Shown: positions 17,650 to 26,723 of the stretch, piece by piece | How positions within the stretch are numbered: position 1 is the stretch's first letter | How the letters are laid out: each line of letters starts with the position of its first letter | From: Orbus sasakiae | Lineage (GTDB): Bacteria; Pseudomonadota; Gammaproteobacteria; Enterobacterales; Orbaceae | Assembly: GCF_039542345.1 (NCBI RefSeq) | Contig: NZ_BAABHY010000001.1 | Location: 1,798,001-1,862,000 of the forward strand | Length of the DNA: 64,000 bases | Direction: 5' to 3' | The notes under the pieces: generated by a model | Database searches by the model: none | What the model was told of the DNA's origin: nothing | What the model saw: the letters and a program-made list of their open reading frames with translations, nothing else | Program-made: the position numbers and the translations under genes

Positions 17650-18288
17650 ATGAAAAACTGGAAAAGAAGTGCTGAAGACATTTTAACTATTGGCCCTGTT
17701 GTGCCTGTTATAGTTATCGAACGAATTGAAGAAGCGGTACCGCTTGCAAAAGCATTGATTGCTGGCGGAGTAAAAGTGTTGGAAGTCACGTTAAGAACAC
17801 CCTGTGCGCTTGACGCCATTAAGAAGATCATTAAAGAAGTCCCAGAAGCTGTTGTCGGCGCAGGAACAGTGACCACAGTTGAACAACTTAAGCAAGTCAC
17901 AGATGCAGGCGTTGAATTTATTATTACTCCAGGTATTACTGATTCGATTTTAAAAGCAGCCGTTTCGGGACCGGTTCCAGTCATACCCGGTATCGCCACA
18001 ATATCAGAATTATTAACTGCTCAAGAGTACGGTCTGACCGCATTAAAATTCTTCCCAGCAGAAATTAATGGTGGCGTAGCAGCACTCAAAGCCTTTGCGG
18101 GTCCATGTGGTTATATGAAGTTTTGCCCAACTGGTGGTGTTAATCCGCAAAACTATCGTGAGTACCTTGCATTAAGTAATGTACTTTGTGTTGGTGGGAC
18201 ATGGTTTATCCCGACTGATGCGATAGCGAAAGGGGATTTTGCAAAAATTACTGAACTGGCAAAACAAGCCATTGCAGGTGCACAATAA
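17650..18288 (+). CDS. eda: KDPG/KHG aldolase
   Basis: A 212-residue class I aldolase splitting 2-keto-3-deoxy-6-phosphogluconate into pyruvate and glyceraldehyde 3-phosphate. It starts MKNWKRSAEDILTIGPVVPV, nearly as in E. coli Eda, with the Schiff-base lysine in ALKFFPAE (about residue 133) and the phosphate site FCPTGGV. It is separated from exuT by a terminator, so it has its own promoter (a TATAAT is near 17610). It completes glucuronate breakdown, but the KDG kinase that must act before it is not in the window. Confidence 0.97.
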   Translation: MKNWKRSAEDILTIGPVVPVIVIERIEEAVPLAKALIAGGVKVLEVTLRTPCALDAIKKIIKEVPEAVVGAGTVTTVEQLKQVTDAGVEFIITPGITDSILKAAVSGPVPVIPGIATISELLTAQEYGLTALKFFPAEINGGVAALKAFAGPCGYMKFCPTGGVNPQNYREYLALSNVLCVGGTWFIPTDAIAKGDFAKITELAKQAIAGAQ

Positions 18289-18298
18289 TCGCATAGGC

Positions 18299-18326
18299 AA
18301 TCAGCAGGTTAGCCTGCTGATTTTAC
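18299..18326. terminator. Terminator between convergent eda and yadH
   Basis: Perfect 10-bp stem AATCAGCAGG / CCTGCTGATT with a TTAG loop (18299-18322) and short T runs. It probably serves eda and perhaps yadH from the other side. Confidence 0.75.
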
Positions 18327-18332
18327 ATTGAT

Positions 18333-19103
18333 TTAACTTCTTAATCCTCGACCACTTTCGATAATTTTCCAAGCAATCGCGTACATCACAACCACAAACA
18401 AAATTAACATTGAAAATGTGACCGTTAAAGAGACGTCTGAAATACCTAAAAATCCATAGCGAAAACCATTAATCATATAAACAATCGGATTAAGTTTTGA
18501 GATCCATTGCCACACTTGTGGTAATAAGGTTAACGAGTAAAACACACCACCTAAATAGGTTAATGGAGTTAACACAAAAGTCGGAATAATACTAATGTCA
18601 TCAAAAGACTTTGCAAAAACCGCATTTAATAGACCGGCTAACGAAAACAATATTGATGTTAACAATAACGTACATACAATGATCGCCCAAGAGTGCACAT
18701 CGTAACTCACAAATAACATTGAGATAATTGTCACTAATATGCCAGTACAGATCCCTCTCGCTACGCCGCCGCCCACATATCCCCAAATAATAATGTGGGT
18801 GGGTACCGGCGCCACTAACAGTTCTTCAATATTATGTTGAAATTTAGCGCTAAAAAATGACGAACAGACATTCGTATATGAGTTAGTAATGACCGACATC
18901 ATAATTAAGCCCGGTACAATAAACTGCATATAACTAAAGCCACCCATCTCCCCTACGCGTGAACCAATCAAATTACCAAAAATAACAAAATAGAGCGACA
19001 TGGTGACAACAGGTGGAATTAATGTTTGAACCCAAATACGCAGAAAACGCGTCACTTCTTTACGCCAAAGACTTTTTAACGCAATCCAATATAAACTATT
19101 CAT
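18333..19103 (-). CDS. yadH: ABC-2 type exporter, permease subunit YadH
   Basis: A polytopic inner-membrane protein of the ABC-2 family with about six membrane segments. SLYWIALKSLWRKE at the start, MQFIVPGLIMMSVITNSY, NIEELLVAPVPTH and FDDISIIPTFVLTPLTYLGG match E. coli YadH, which is 256 residues, the length obtained with ATG at 19103. That ATG follows GGAGGTG with good spacing; the frame is open further upstream, but those codons overlap yadG and look like read-through of the ribosome site. It overlaps the end of yadG by eight bases. Substrate unknown. Confidence 0.92.
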   Translation of the reverse strand: MNSLYWIALKSLWRKEVTRFLRIWVQTLIPPVVTMSLYFVIFGNLIGSRVGEMGGFSYMQFIVPGLIMMSVITNSYTNVCSSFFSAKFQHNIEELLVAPVPTHIIIWGYVGGGVARGICTGILVTIISMLFVSYDVHSWAIIVCTLLLTSILFSLAGLLNAVFAKSFDDISIIPTFVLTPLTYLGGVFYSLTLLPQVWQWISKLNPIVYMINGFRYGFLGISDVSLTVTFSMLILFVVVMYAIAWKIIESGRGLRS

Positions 19104-20037
19104 TTTCACCTCCTTGCCCTTGTGACTCATGAACAAGATCGATAAATAACTCTTCCAAGCGGTTGGTTTTATTATGCATACTGACGATATTAATGCCCTG
19201 TTCTGCAAATAATGAAAATAGGTGGTTTAATCCTTGCCCTTTATTCACTTCAACTTCAAACGATCCTGGTTCATTCATTTTAAAGTAATAATCGGGTAGC
19301 GTCGGCTGTTTATCTACTGGTACATAATCAAACACAATCGTTTCTGATTTAGAATTCGCTAATAACGCTTTCATTGAGGTATTAGCGATTAATTCGCCAT
19401 GTTGGATGATACCAATATTTCGACATAACATTTCGGCCTCTTCCAAATAGTGCGTTGTTAAAATAATGGTAATGCCTTGCTGATTAATTTGCCGTAGAAA
19501 TTCCCACATTGAGCGGCGAACTTCAATATCAACCCCAGCAGTGGGTTCATCTAAAATCAGTAAACGAGGTTCGTGGACTAATGCCCTTGCGATCATTAAA
19601 CGACGCTTCATTCCCCCTGACAACATACGCGCTCGGCTATTGCGTTTATCCCACAACTCTAAAATACGCAAGTATTTTTCCGCACGCTCCATCGCGAGCT
19701 TACGTGGTAACCCATAGTAACCACCTTGATTGGCAACAATCTGAAAAACAGTTTCAAAAGGATTAAAATTAAATTCTTGTGGCACAAGGCCTAACTGGCG
19801 TTTTGCATTCACGACATCGTGATCTAAATCATGACCAAAAATCTGGACCTGGCCCGATGTTTTTGTGACAAGTGAACTGATAATGCCAATGGTGGTCGAT
19901 TTGCCCGCACCATTGGGGCCAAGTAAGGCATAAAAATCACCTGCTTGGACGGTTAAATTGATACCTTTTAATGCTTCAACACCATTTTTATAGGTTTTTT
20001 TGAGCGCAACTAACTCTAGCGCAGCGACGGATGACAT
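19096..20037 (-). CDS. yadG: ABC exporter, ATP-binding subunit YadG
   Basis: A 313-residue ABC ATPase. Walker A is LLGPNGAGKSTT (about residues 38-49), the signature is MLSGGMKRR (about 143-151), Walker B is LLILDEPTAGVD and the switch His is in LTTHYLEE. The C-terminal extension after about residue 220 is usual for YadG. It pairs with yadH, which follows with an eight-base overlap. What the exporter moves is not known in E. coli either. Confidence 0.93.
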   Translation of the reverse strand: MSSVAALELVALKKTYKNGVEALKGINLTVQAGDFYALLGPNGAGKSTTIGIISSLVTKTSGQVQIFGHDLDHDVVNAKRQLGLVPQEFNFNPFETVFQIVANQGGYYGLPRKLAMERAEKYLRILELWDKRNSRARMLSGGMKRRLMIARALVHEPRLLILDEPTAGVDIEVRRSMWEFLRQINQQGITIILTTHYLEEAEMLCRNIGIIQHGELIANTSMKALLANSKSETIVFDYVPVDKQPTLPDYYFKMNEPGSFEVEVNKGQGLNHLFSLFAEQGINIVSMHNKTNRLEELFIDLVHESQGQGGENE

Positions 20038-20230
20038 TAAGATTTCCTAGATATGAAAAAACATTATCAAGATACTATAAGCTCATATTCGCTAATTTCA
20101 ACCAATTATATTGATTTATATTTATCAAGCCACTGATATCAGATTGCCAACTGCATTTTTCGTTAAATTATTGTCATAACCTATAATTATAGTGTAAAAA
20201 CACCATATTATGCGATCTGCGAGTACACAC

Positions 20231-20815
20231 TTAACGTTGATGATCAAATAAATACGAATTGATCAAAGCCAGCGGTTCCCGCCATACACCATTATATTTA
20301 TCTTTATTATCAAAGTGGGTATTTGCGGATAACGCCGATACATCATGAAATCCTGAGCGCTTTGCTAACATAATTGAACGTAGCATATGAAATTCATTCG
20401 TTACCACAACTGTTTTACCCAATGGATAAAGATTATTGGCATAACGAAATTGTTGCGCGGTACGTGTGGATTGATCTTCTTCGTAAATTTGTGTGGCCTT
20501 TATACCATGTTCAATCAGATAGTTTTTCATCACACTGGCTTCGGTTGCTGATTCATCTTTACCCTGCCCACCACAGACAATCACAACAGTATCAGGATTT
20601 TGCTGTAAATAGATCAACGCCGTGTCTAATCTTTCTTGTAAAGTGATATTTGGCCTAGCTGGATCACCTATCACCTGTGCACCTAAAATCACCATGGTAT
20701 CCGCCCCTGCTTGTGGCTCTTTAAGTGAATAGAGGTAAATAATGACATTGCAAAAAATAAAATACAGTATGATGGCGATGACTAAACGGCGTAAGTAATA
20801 GATAATTGTTTTCAT
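20231..20815 (-). CDS. DUF218 (YdcF/SanA/ElyC-like) membrane-anchored protein
   Basis: A 194-residue protein with one N-terminal membrane segment (about residues 10-30) and a periplasm-facing or cytoplasm-facing DUF218 domain. Typical motifs are MVILGAQV (about 42-49), ERLDTALIYL, VVCGGQGKDES with EAS, and VTNEFHMLRS (about 138-147). Relatives include YdcF, which binds SAM, and SanA/ElyC, linked to envelope integrity; I cannot assign it to one of these. It stands alone, leftward, downstream of mnmE and separated from it by a terminator. Confidence 0.75.
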   Translation of the reverse strand: MKTIIYYLRRLVIAIILYFIFCNVIIYLYSLKEPQAGADTMVILGAQVIGDPARPNITLQERLDTALIYLQQNPDTVVIVCGGQGKDESATEASVMKNYLIEHGIKATQIYEEDQSTRTAQQFRYANNLYPLGKTVVVTNEFHMLRSIMLAKRSGFHDVSALSANTHFDNKDKYNGVWREPLALINSYLFDHQR

Positions 20816-20950
20816 TGTTGTGTTATCGTTGTTGTATAAAATGATGGCAGAATAATGTCGCTTTATGAAGATTATATGAAGTGTAAAACACGCTATAAAT
20901 TAAATGTTGTTGATTGATGTCTCGAAAAAGGTCAACCTTGAGCCACCGCA

Positions 20951-20976
20951 TAAAAAATGCCCGATAAAGGGCATCT
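20951..20976 (-). terminator. Intrinsic terminator after mnmE
   Basis: On the minus strand ATGCCC-TTTATC-GGGCAT is followed by six T. It sits between the mnmE stop (21007) and the DUF218 gene. Confidence 0.8.
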
Positions 20977-21006
20977 TAATCATTAACAACGGGTTGATAT
21001 CAGTAA

Positions 21007-22368
21007 TTACTTACCAATACAAAATGAACCAAAAATCTTACCCAGTAAATCATCGGAGGTGAAAGCACCGGTGATTTGAGATAAGGCATCTTGCGCAAGG
21101 CGAAGTTCTTCCGCTAATAATTCTCCGGCATGGTAAACCGTTAATTGCTCTTGACCTAGTGCCAAGTGCTTAGCCGCTGTTTCTAACGCTTGTAAATGGC
21201 GCCGACGAGCTAAAAATCCACCTTCTGACGTCGCTGAAAATCCCATCGTTTCTTTTAAATGTTCACGTAGTAACTCAATGCCCGCATTAGTTCTTGCGGA
21301 AAGTCGGATAAGTGAGTAATGATTGACTTCACTGTAACCAAGTGTTTCTGCCGTTAAATCAACTTTGTTACGGATCACTGTCACCGGGACGTTAGAGGGT
21401 AAACGCTGCATAAAATCAGGCCACAATTTTTCCGGATCGGTTTCATCCGTTGTCGTGCCATCAACCATAAACAGTACGCGATCTGCTTGTTCAATTTCAC
21501 ACCAAGCACGTTCAATGCCGATACGTTCAACTTCATCACTGGCTTCACGTAATCCGGCCGTATCGATAATATGTAGTGGCATGCCATCAATATGAATATG
21601 CTCGCGCAATACATCGCGCGTGGTGCCGGCAATATCTGTTACGATCGCAGCATCGCGTCCAGCTAACGCATTAAGTAAGCTTGACTTACCCGCATTGGGC
21701 CGCCCTGCAATCACCACTTTCATCCCTTCACGCAATAATGATCCTTGTTTGGCTTCTTTGCGAACATCATTCAATTGTGCGACGACATCATTAAGTTGTG
21801 CTTCAATTTTACCATCAGAAAGAAAATCGATCTCTTCTTCTGGAAAATCAATTGCGGCTTCAACAAAAATCCGTAAATGAATTAACTGATTAACTAAATG
21901 ATTAACTTTGTTAGAAAATACCCCTTGCAATGAAGACATTGCCGATTTTGCAGCCTGTTCAGAACTGGCATCAATTAAGTCAGCGATCGCTTCTGCTTGT
22001 GCAAGATCCAGCTTGTCATTTAAAAAAGCACGTTCAGAAAACTCACCCGGTTTTGCAATGCGAACATGGGCAACAGTTAAAATACGTTTTAACAGTAAAT
22101 CAAGAATAACAGGCCCACCATGGCCTTGTAATTCAAGGACATCTTCACCAGTGAATGAATGCGGATTAGGAAAGAATAATGCAATACCTTGATCTAATAC
22201 CGAACCATCTTCATTTAAAAAAGGTAAATATTGTGCATAACGGGCTTTGGGTACTTTACCCAATATTGTTTGAGCGACTGCCTTTGCCTGATTACCCGAA
22301 ATACGTAAAATGCCCACACCACCCCGGCCGGGTGGTGTCGCTTGTGCAACAATAGTATCTAAATTCAT
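21007..22368 (-). CDS. mnmE: tRNA modification GTPase MnmE
   Basis: A 453-residue GTPase that with MnmG installs (carboxymethyl)aminomethyl groups on U34 of tRNAs. The N-terminal folate-binding domain contains PPGRGGVGILRISG; the G domain has GRPNAGKSS (about residues 222-230), DIAGTTRD (G2), DTAGLRE (G3) and RNKVD (G4). The extreme C-terminus is the invariant FCIGK with the catalytic Cys. mnmG is elsewhere. It works upstream of the MnmD encoded at 8317-9024, and in an organism lacking the MnmC oxidase its ammonium-dependent product nm5U would be the MnmD substrate. Confidence 0.96.
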   Translation of the reverse strand: MNLDTIVAQATPPGRGGVGILRISGNQAKAVAQTILGKVPKARYAQYLPFLNEDGSVLDQGIALFFPNPHSFTGEDVLELQGHGGPVILDLLLKRILTVAHVRIAKPGEFSERAFLNDKLDLAQAEAIADLIDASSEQAAKSAMSSLQGVFSNKVNHLVNQLIHLRIFVEAAIDFPEEEIDFLSDGKIEAQLNDVVAQLNDVRKEAKQGSLLREGMKVVIAGRPNAGKSSLLNALAGRDAAIVTDIAGTTRDVLREHIHIDGMPLHIIDTAGLREASDEVERIGIERAWCEIEQADRVLFMVDGTTTDETDPEKLWPDFMQRLPSNVPVTVIRNKVDLTAETLGYSEVNHYSLIRLSARTNAGIELLREHLKETMGFSATSEGGFLARRRHLQALETAAKHLALGQEQLTVYHAGELLAEELRLAQDALSQITGAFTSDDLLGKIFGSFCIGK

Positions 22369-22627
22369 GTTATCTGTTTATATCACCGTTTATTCAATAG
22401 GTATAATCATATCATGACCATAAAAATCAGTTATATTAAATTTTATAATATTAAATTTTGTCTTAGCTATGTGGAAATGCATTTTTTTGTGCCATAATCA
22501 TCCACCTTATCCTTTTTTTGAGTCATTATTTGCATAAATTTTTCATAAAAGTTGATATGAAATCCTATTAATCCCTCTCAACCGGATAAGTCAGTTAATA
22601 ATACAATCGAATAAATAAGGTATTTTC

Positions 22628-23974
22628 ATGAGTAATTCTGACATGACAGCAGAATGGCGGCCGAGTGCTCGACCATTGAATCGAAAAGATTTAAAAACCT
22701 TAGTGCTTTCATCACTAGGGGGAACCCTTGAGTTTTATGATTTTGTTATCTATGCATTATATGTTGATCTGATTGTTGCCCCACTGTTTTTCCCTGATTC
22801 ACTGAGTCCTTTTACAAAAGAGCTATTTGCATGGGGAATTTTTGCCGCAGGTTATTTAATTAGACCTGTCGGTGGAATCATTATGGCGCATTTTGGTGAT
22901 AAAGTTGGACGTAAACAAATGTTTACCCTCAGTGTTGCAATGATGGCTTTGCCAACATTCATTATTGGTATCTTACCTACGTATAGCTCTATTGGGATGC
23001 TAGCACCCATTTTACTTTTATTAATGCGCATGTTACAAGGTGCCGCAATTGGTGGTGAAATGCCTGGCGCTTGGGTATTTATTGCAGAACATACACCAAA
23101 ACAACGTTATGGTTTTGGTGTCGGTACGTTAACATCTGGTATTACTGGTGGTATCTTACTTGGTTTCTTAATCACTATTGTGATCGATATGTTCTTTAGC
23201 CGTGGTGAAGTTTTAGATTTTGCATGGCGTATCCCGTTTATTATTGGTGGTATCTTTGGTGTTATCTCTGTTTATTTACGTCGTTTCTTATCGGAAACGC
23301 CTATTTTCAAAGAATTAGCGGCACGTAAAGCACTCGAGAAAAGTATTCCCGTTGTCTCCGTTATCAAAAATCACAAAATGGCATGCTTACTAGTGGCATT
23401 AGTCACATGGTCACTATCAACCACGATTATGGTCGGCGTCTTGATTACACCAGGTAAAATTCTTGGTGGTATGTATCATGTGCAGCCAATTGATTGCCGT
23501 GTTGCGGGCTGTGTTGTTGCGTTAATGTTAACCGTTGGCTGTATTTTATTTGGTTGGTTAGAAGATAAGATCGGTACAACCGTCAATATGATGATTGCAT
23601 GGGGTGGATTGGCCGTTACCAGTTTGTATTTTTATGCCTCGTTAACACCCGATATGAGCCTATCAATGCTGTATTTTAATTATGGCTTATTCGGTTTATT
23701 TACTGGTGCAATTGCAACGACACCAATCGTTGGTACTCGCGCGTTTCCACCATCAATTCGCTATTCAGGATTATCATTTTCTTATAATCTTGCTTATGCG
23801 GTGTTTAGTGCCATTACACCAACATTAACCTTATATTTACTTAACCCAAATCATATTTTAGGTGAATATTTCTATATGGGCGCAGGTATTTATATCTCGT
23901 TTGTCGCCATTTTGGCTGCTCTGGTTGGATTCTGGCCACTCGCAAAATTTGGCTGGCGCGCTAAAGAAGCGTAA
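22628..23974 (+). CDS. MFS transporter, metabolite:H+ symporter (MHS) family
   Basis: A 448-residue membrane protein with about 12 segments. LGGTLEFYDFVIYALYVDLI near the start is the typical MHS family opening (as in ProP, KgtP and citrate carriers), and the loop 2-3 motif is AHFGDKVGRKQMFTLSV. ALPTFIIGILPTYSSIG and RMLQGAAIGGEMPGAWVFIAE are also family features. The substrate (an organic acid, betaine or sialic-like compound) cannot be read from the sequence. It is a single gene ending at a hairpin. Confidence 0.82.
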   Translation: MSNSDMTAEWRPSARPLNRKDLKTLVLSSLGGTLEFYDFVIYALYVDLIVAPLFFPDSLSPFTKELFAWGIFAAGYLIRPVGGIIMAHFGDKVGRKQMFTLSVAMMALPTFIIGILPTYSSIGMLAPILLLLMRMLQGAAIGGEMPGAWVFIAEHTPKQRYGFGVGTLTSGITGGILLGFLITIVIDMFFSRGEVLDFAWRIPFIIGGIFGVISVYLRRFLSETPIFKELAARKALEKSIPVVSVIKNHKMACLLVALVTWSLSTTIMVGVLITPGKILGGMYHVQPIDCRVAGCVVALMLTVGCILFGWLEDKIGTTVNMMIAWGGLAVTSLYFYASLTPDMSLSMLYFNYGLFGLFTGAIATTPIVGTRAFPPSIRYSGLSFSYNLAYAVFSAITPTLTLYLLNPNHILGEYFYMGAGIYISFVAILAALVGFWPLAKFGWRAKEA

Positions 23975-23979
23975 TGCTG

Positions 23980-24020
23980 ATGCATCGCATGCGTACTAAG
24001 CATGTGATGCATGATTTCAT
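23980..24020 (+). terminator. Hairpin after the MHS transporter gene
   Basis: ATGCATCGCATGC (23980-23992) pairs with GCATGTGATGCAT (24000-24012), 13 bp with one G-T pair and a 7-base loop. The T run after it is weak (GATTTCATT), so it may be an inefficient terminator or an mRNA 3' stabiliser. Confidence 0.5.
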
Positions 24021-24040
24021 TATCCTTGCACTAATTATTA

Positions 24041-25522
24041 TTATCCACGACAAATCACGGCTAAGACATTCGTCGTTGGATTGCTATAGCCCACCGATCC
24101 TTTAACAACATAAAATTGATTGGTATCATCGGCTTTATCTGCAGTCCAATAATACTCTCTTGCAGTCCAAGGCGAATTAGCATAAGTATACACATTTCCC
24201 CACTCCCCCATGAATGTACTATCAACATCGCGAGAATAGGCGCCACCACGTGAGGTGGTCGGTAAAGGTTCATTCGCAATGGGACTATTTGTAAACTCAT
24301 CACGTTTAAACAGATAACGCGATGCAATACTTTGATTAGCCGAACCTGCTAAATTTTCATCTGCCCCACACGCAATTGCTGCAAGGTAGGTACCACTAAA
24401 ATCACTTGCGGTGTTATACGCGAGCATGCTTTTAGGCGACGTTGCCCATTTTATTGGCGGTGCAATCGTATAACGATCAACTGGTTGCCAAGTTGAGCCA
24501 CTATCTAATGTGTATTCCATATTAATTATTATCGATGAGGTCGGCTTGGTTGCACCATAAGTCACCATACAGTTTTGACCTAACTCGCTACTTGCGCTAC
24601 CTGATAAGGTGACATATGGACTATTGGTACTACAGCGATAAATACTTTGATCACTGCCCGAACCAATTAAACTAAATGCCGCATTTTCAAATGCAACGGT
24701 TGGGAATGTAACACCCGCAATCCCCATTTTTGAATATGAAAAACCAAGATGGGCACGCTTTGTTGGTAAGCTGTTATCATAGTCCCACACAGTTGGATTA
24801 TAGCCGCCCGGATTTGCCGCTGATTGATAAGGATATTTAGTTTCCGTCGAATTTCGTCCTGTATACACCTCAGTGCTTGCAGGCTTGATATAGCAGATAT
24901 TTGGACCACTTGCCATAAATCGGTAGGTTTTTCCCGGATAACTGCCGTAAGTTGTCGTGCTAGGATCACCAAAACGTGTTTGGGCTTTTACATCATCAGC
25001 ACGAATATAGAGTAAATAAGGACCACCACATACCGATAAGGGTAGCGCCAGATTCGTCACTTGTTTACTGTCAGTAATCCAGCTAGCCGTAATAGTACCA
25101 CTTGGCGTACCGAGATCGCCATCTGGGTCAATTTGCAACGATGCAGAGAGACTGTTTGCTTTACCATCAGCCAGCACTAATGCCTGCACATCGTTGTATT
25201 TCATTCCTTTAGGTGCAATAATCGTATCGGTTTGAGAAGGCCCGATATAAACCATCCCACCTTTACCATCAGGCATACTAAAGCTGACTAATTGTTCTGT
25301 TGTCGTGACTAACGTACCATCAGTTAATTGTAAATAAGGTGCCTCACCTTGAATGGTGTGTGCAGTCGTTGCTAACAGTGTGGCTACTGCATGGTTAGGG
25401 AATAAAAAGGCGCTAAAAAAACTAACACCGATATATAAACATGTGGCAGTTGGCGTCACTGTTGCATTTTGGCTAAATTGAAGCTTATTTAAGTTATTGT
25501 TATGTTCAAGTATCCTACTCAT
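24041..25522 (-). CDS. Secreted adhesin-like protein with C-terminal lectin-like domain (paralogue of 57155-58582)
   Basis: A 493-residue exported protein; a hydrophobic stretch at about residues 28-50 is the likely signal, with an unusually long polar start before it. Features shared in order with the protein at 57155-58582 are a DGDL segment, an ICYIKP motif (about 224), a FPTVAFENAAF segment (about 290) and a C-terminal EWGNVYTY ... YYWTAD ... VLAVICRG. That pattern recalls the invasin-type adhesion domain DUF823 and the lectin-like ends of enterobacterial invasins. There is no beta-barrel, LPXTG or LysM anchor. Function inferred only: surface or secreted binding protein. Confidence 0.6.
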   Translation of the reverse strand: MSRILEHNNNLNKLQFSQNATVTPTATCLYIGVSFFSAFLFPNHAVATLLATTAHTIQGEAPYLQLTDGTLVTTTEQLVSFSMPDGKGGMVYIGPSQTDTIIAPKGMKYNDVQALVLADGKANSLSASLQIDPDGDLGTPSGTITASWITDSKQVTNLALPLSVCGGPYLLYIRADDVKAQTRFGDPSTTTYGSYPGKTYRFMASGPNICYIKPASTEVYTGRNSTETKYPYQSAANPGGYNPTVWDYDNSLPTKRAHLGFSYSKMGIAGVTFPTVAFENAAFSLIGSGSDQSIYRCSTNSPYVTLSGSASSELGQNCMVTYGATKPTSSIIINMEYTLDSGSTWQPVDRYTIAPPIKWATSPKSMLAYNTASDFSGTYLAAIACGADENLAGSANQSIASRYLFKRDEFTNSPIANEPLPTTSRGGAYSRDVDSTFMGEWGNVYTYANSPWTAREYYWTADKADDTNQFYVVKGSVGYSNPTTNVLAVICRG

Positions 25523-25584
25523 TATCTTTCCTTGTTTTCAATACTTTTATTATTATTTTATTAACATGTCTTATTTACAGAATA

Positions 25585-26013
25585 TTAGACATGACTTTTA
25601 GCGGGTTTAACGTCAACTTCCATTTCTGCAAGTTCTTGTAATATTCCACAAGTATCATCGGTTGGGTGGCAATGGTTTTGCAGCTCAACTAATTGTGAGC
25701 GAAGTGACTTTAGCTCTTCAATACGTTCATCAATATGCTGTAAGTGACTTTGTAATAAAGCATGTGCACTTTCATGTTCAGATCGATTAGCTGGATCATC
25801 AGCAATCATAATCAAAGTTCTAATCTCATTATGACTCATTTCAAGTGCACGGCAGTTACGGATAAATATCAAACGATCCAAATGCTTTTTACTGTAAACA
25901 CGATAATTACTCTCGGTTCGATCAGCTTGCGGAAATAAACCGATTTTTTCATAAAAACGAATGGTTTCAGTCGTGCATCCAGCAGCGTTAGCTAATTGCC
26001 CAATTTTCATCAT
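25585..26013 (-). CDS. cadR: MerR-family regulator, Cd(II)/Pb(II)-responsive CadR/PbrR type
   Basis: A regulator of about 142 residues. The N-terminal MerR helix-turn-helix reads MKIGQLANAAGCTTETIRFYEKIGL (in two motifs: KIGQLANAAGC and ETIRFYEKIGL), followed by the dimerisation helix and a C-terminal metal-binding tail with CHPTDDTCGILQ, the pattern of CadR/PbrR rather than ZntR or CueR. GGAG lies six bases before ATG at 26013; the next ATG (26010) is equally possible. The start overlaps the stop of tag. The expected target, a metal efflux ATPase, is not adjacent. Confidence 0.82.
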   Translation of the reverse strand: MMKIGQLANAAGCTTETIRFYEKIGLFPQADRTESNYRVYSKKHLDRLIFIRNCRALEMSHNEIRTLIMIADDPANRSEHESAHALLQSHLQHIDERIEELKSLRSQLVELQNHCHPTDDTCGILQELAEMEVDVKPAKSHV

Positions 26014-26579
26014 GAATGACTCCGGCAAAAACAATCGACAAAATGATCATCGACTAATCCCATTGATTGCATAAAAGCATAGCAAATTGTTGAACCGACG
26101 AAGGTAAAGCCGCGTTTTTTGAGCGCTTTTGACATCTGATCTGAAACCGCCGTACTTGCGGGTACTTGTGATAGGTTTTGGTAATGATTAATCACTGTCT
26201 GTCCATCGACAAAAGACCATATAAACTGTGCAAAATCTTCACCGTTTTCTTGCATAACTAAATAGGCCTGTGCATTTTTCACAATTGCATTTAATTTTAA
26301 TCGATTACGGATTAAACCCGTATTTTGCATTAATACCTCAATATCATTTTGATTTATTGTGATAATTTTTTGAGGGTCAAAATTAAAGAAACAACGTCGA
26401 TACTCGGCTCGCTTTTTCAGTACGGTGATCCATGATAAGCCTGCCTGCTGCCCTTCAAGGCAAATTTTTTCAAACAATTTTAAGCTATCATGTTGCGGTT
26501 TACCCCATTCATTATCGTGATAATCAATATATAACGGATCATTATTCACCCAGCCACAACGTATTAATTGTTTCGCCAT
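26010..26579 (-). CDS. tag: DNA-3-methyladenine glycosylase I
   Basis: A 189-residue base-excision enzyme removing 3-methyladenine from alkylated DNA. RCGWV and YHDNEWGKP at the N-terminus and DDHFVDCFCR at the C-terminus supply the Cys, His, His and Cys of the structural zinc site; LEGQQAGLSWITVL contains the substrate pocket residues and the catalytic-region Glu. Length is that of E. coli Tag. It is co-transcribed with cadR, the two overlapping by four bases, a coupling of repair and metal response that may be accidental. Confidence 0.94.
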   Translation of the reverse strand: MAKQLIRCGWVNNDPLYIDYHDNEWGKPQHDSLKLFEKICLEGQQAGLSWITVLKKRAEYRRCFFNFDPQKIITINQNDIEVLMQNTGLIRNRLKLNAIVKNAQAYLVMQENGEDFAQFIWSFVDGQTVINHYQNLSQVPASTAVSDQMSKALKKRGFTFVGSTICYAFMQSMGLVDDHFVDCFCRSHS

Positions 26580-26723
26580 ACTTTTTTCCTGATTTAGATG
26601 AATGTATTCTTAGTAAATTTAGCCATAATTTGTTAAGATTAACACTTCCACAATGATTAATAAACAGTATAAAATAGCCAATTATTTAAATCATTTTATA
26701 CAACTTGATAAAAAGATAACATC

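Noticed and set aside
19104..19208. Upstream extension of yadH by 35 codons
   Set aside because: It overlaps yadG, translates the ribosome site itself and is absent from YadH homologues; ATG 19103 gives the family length.
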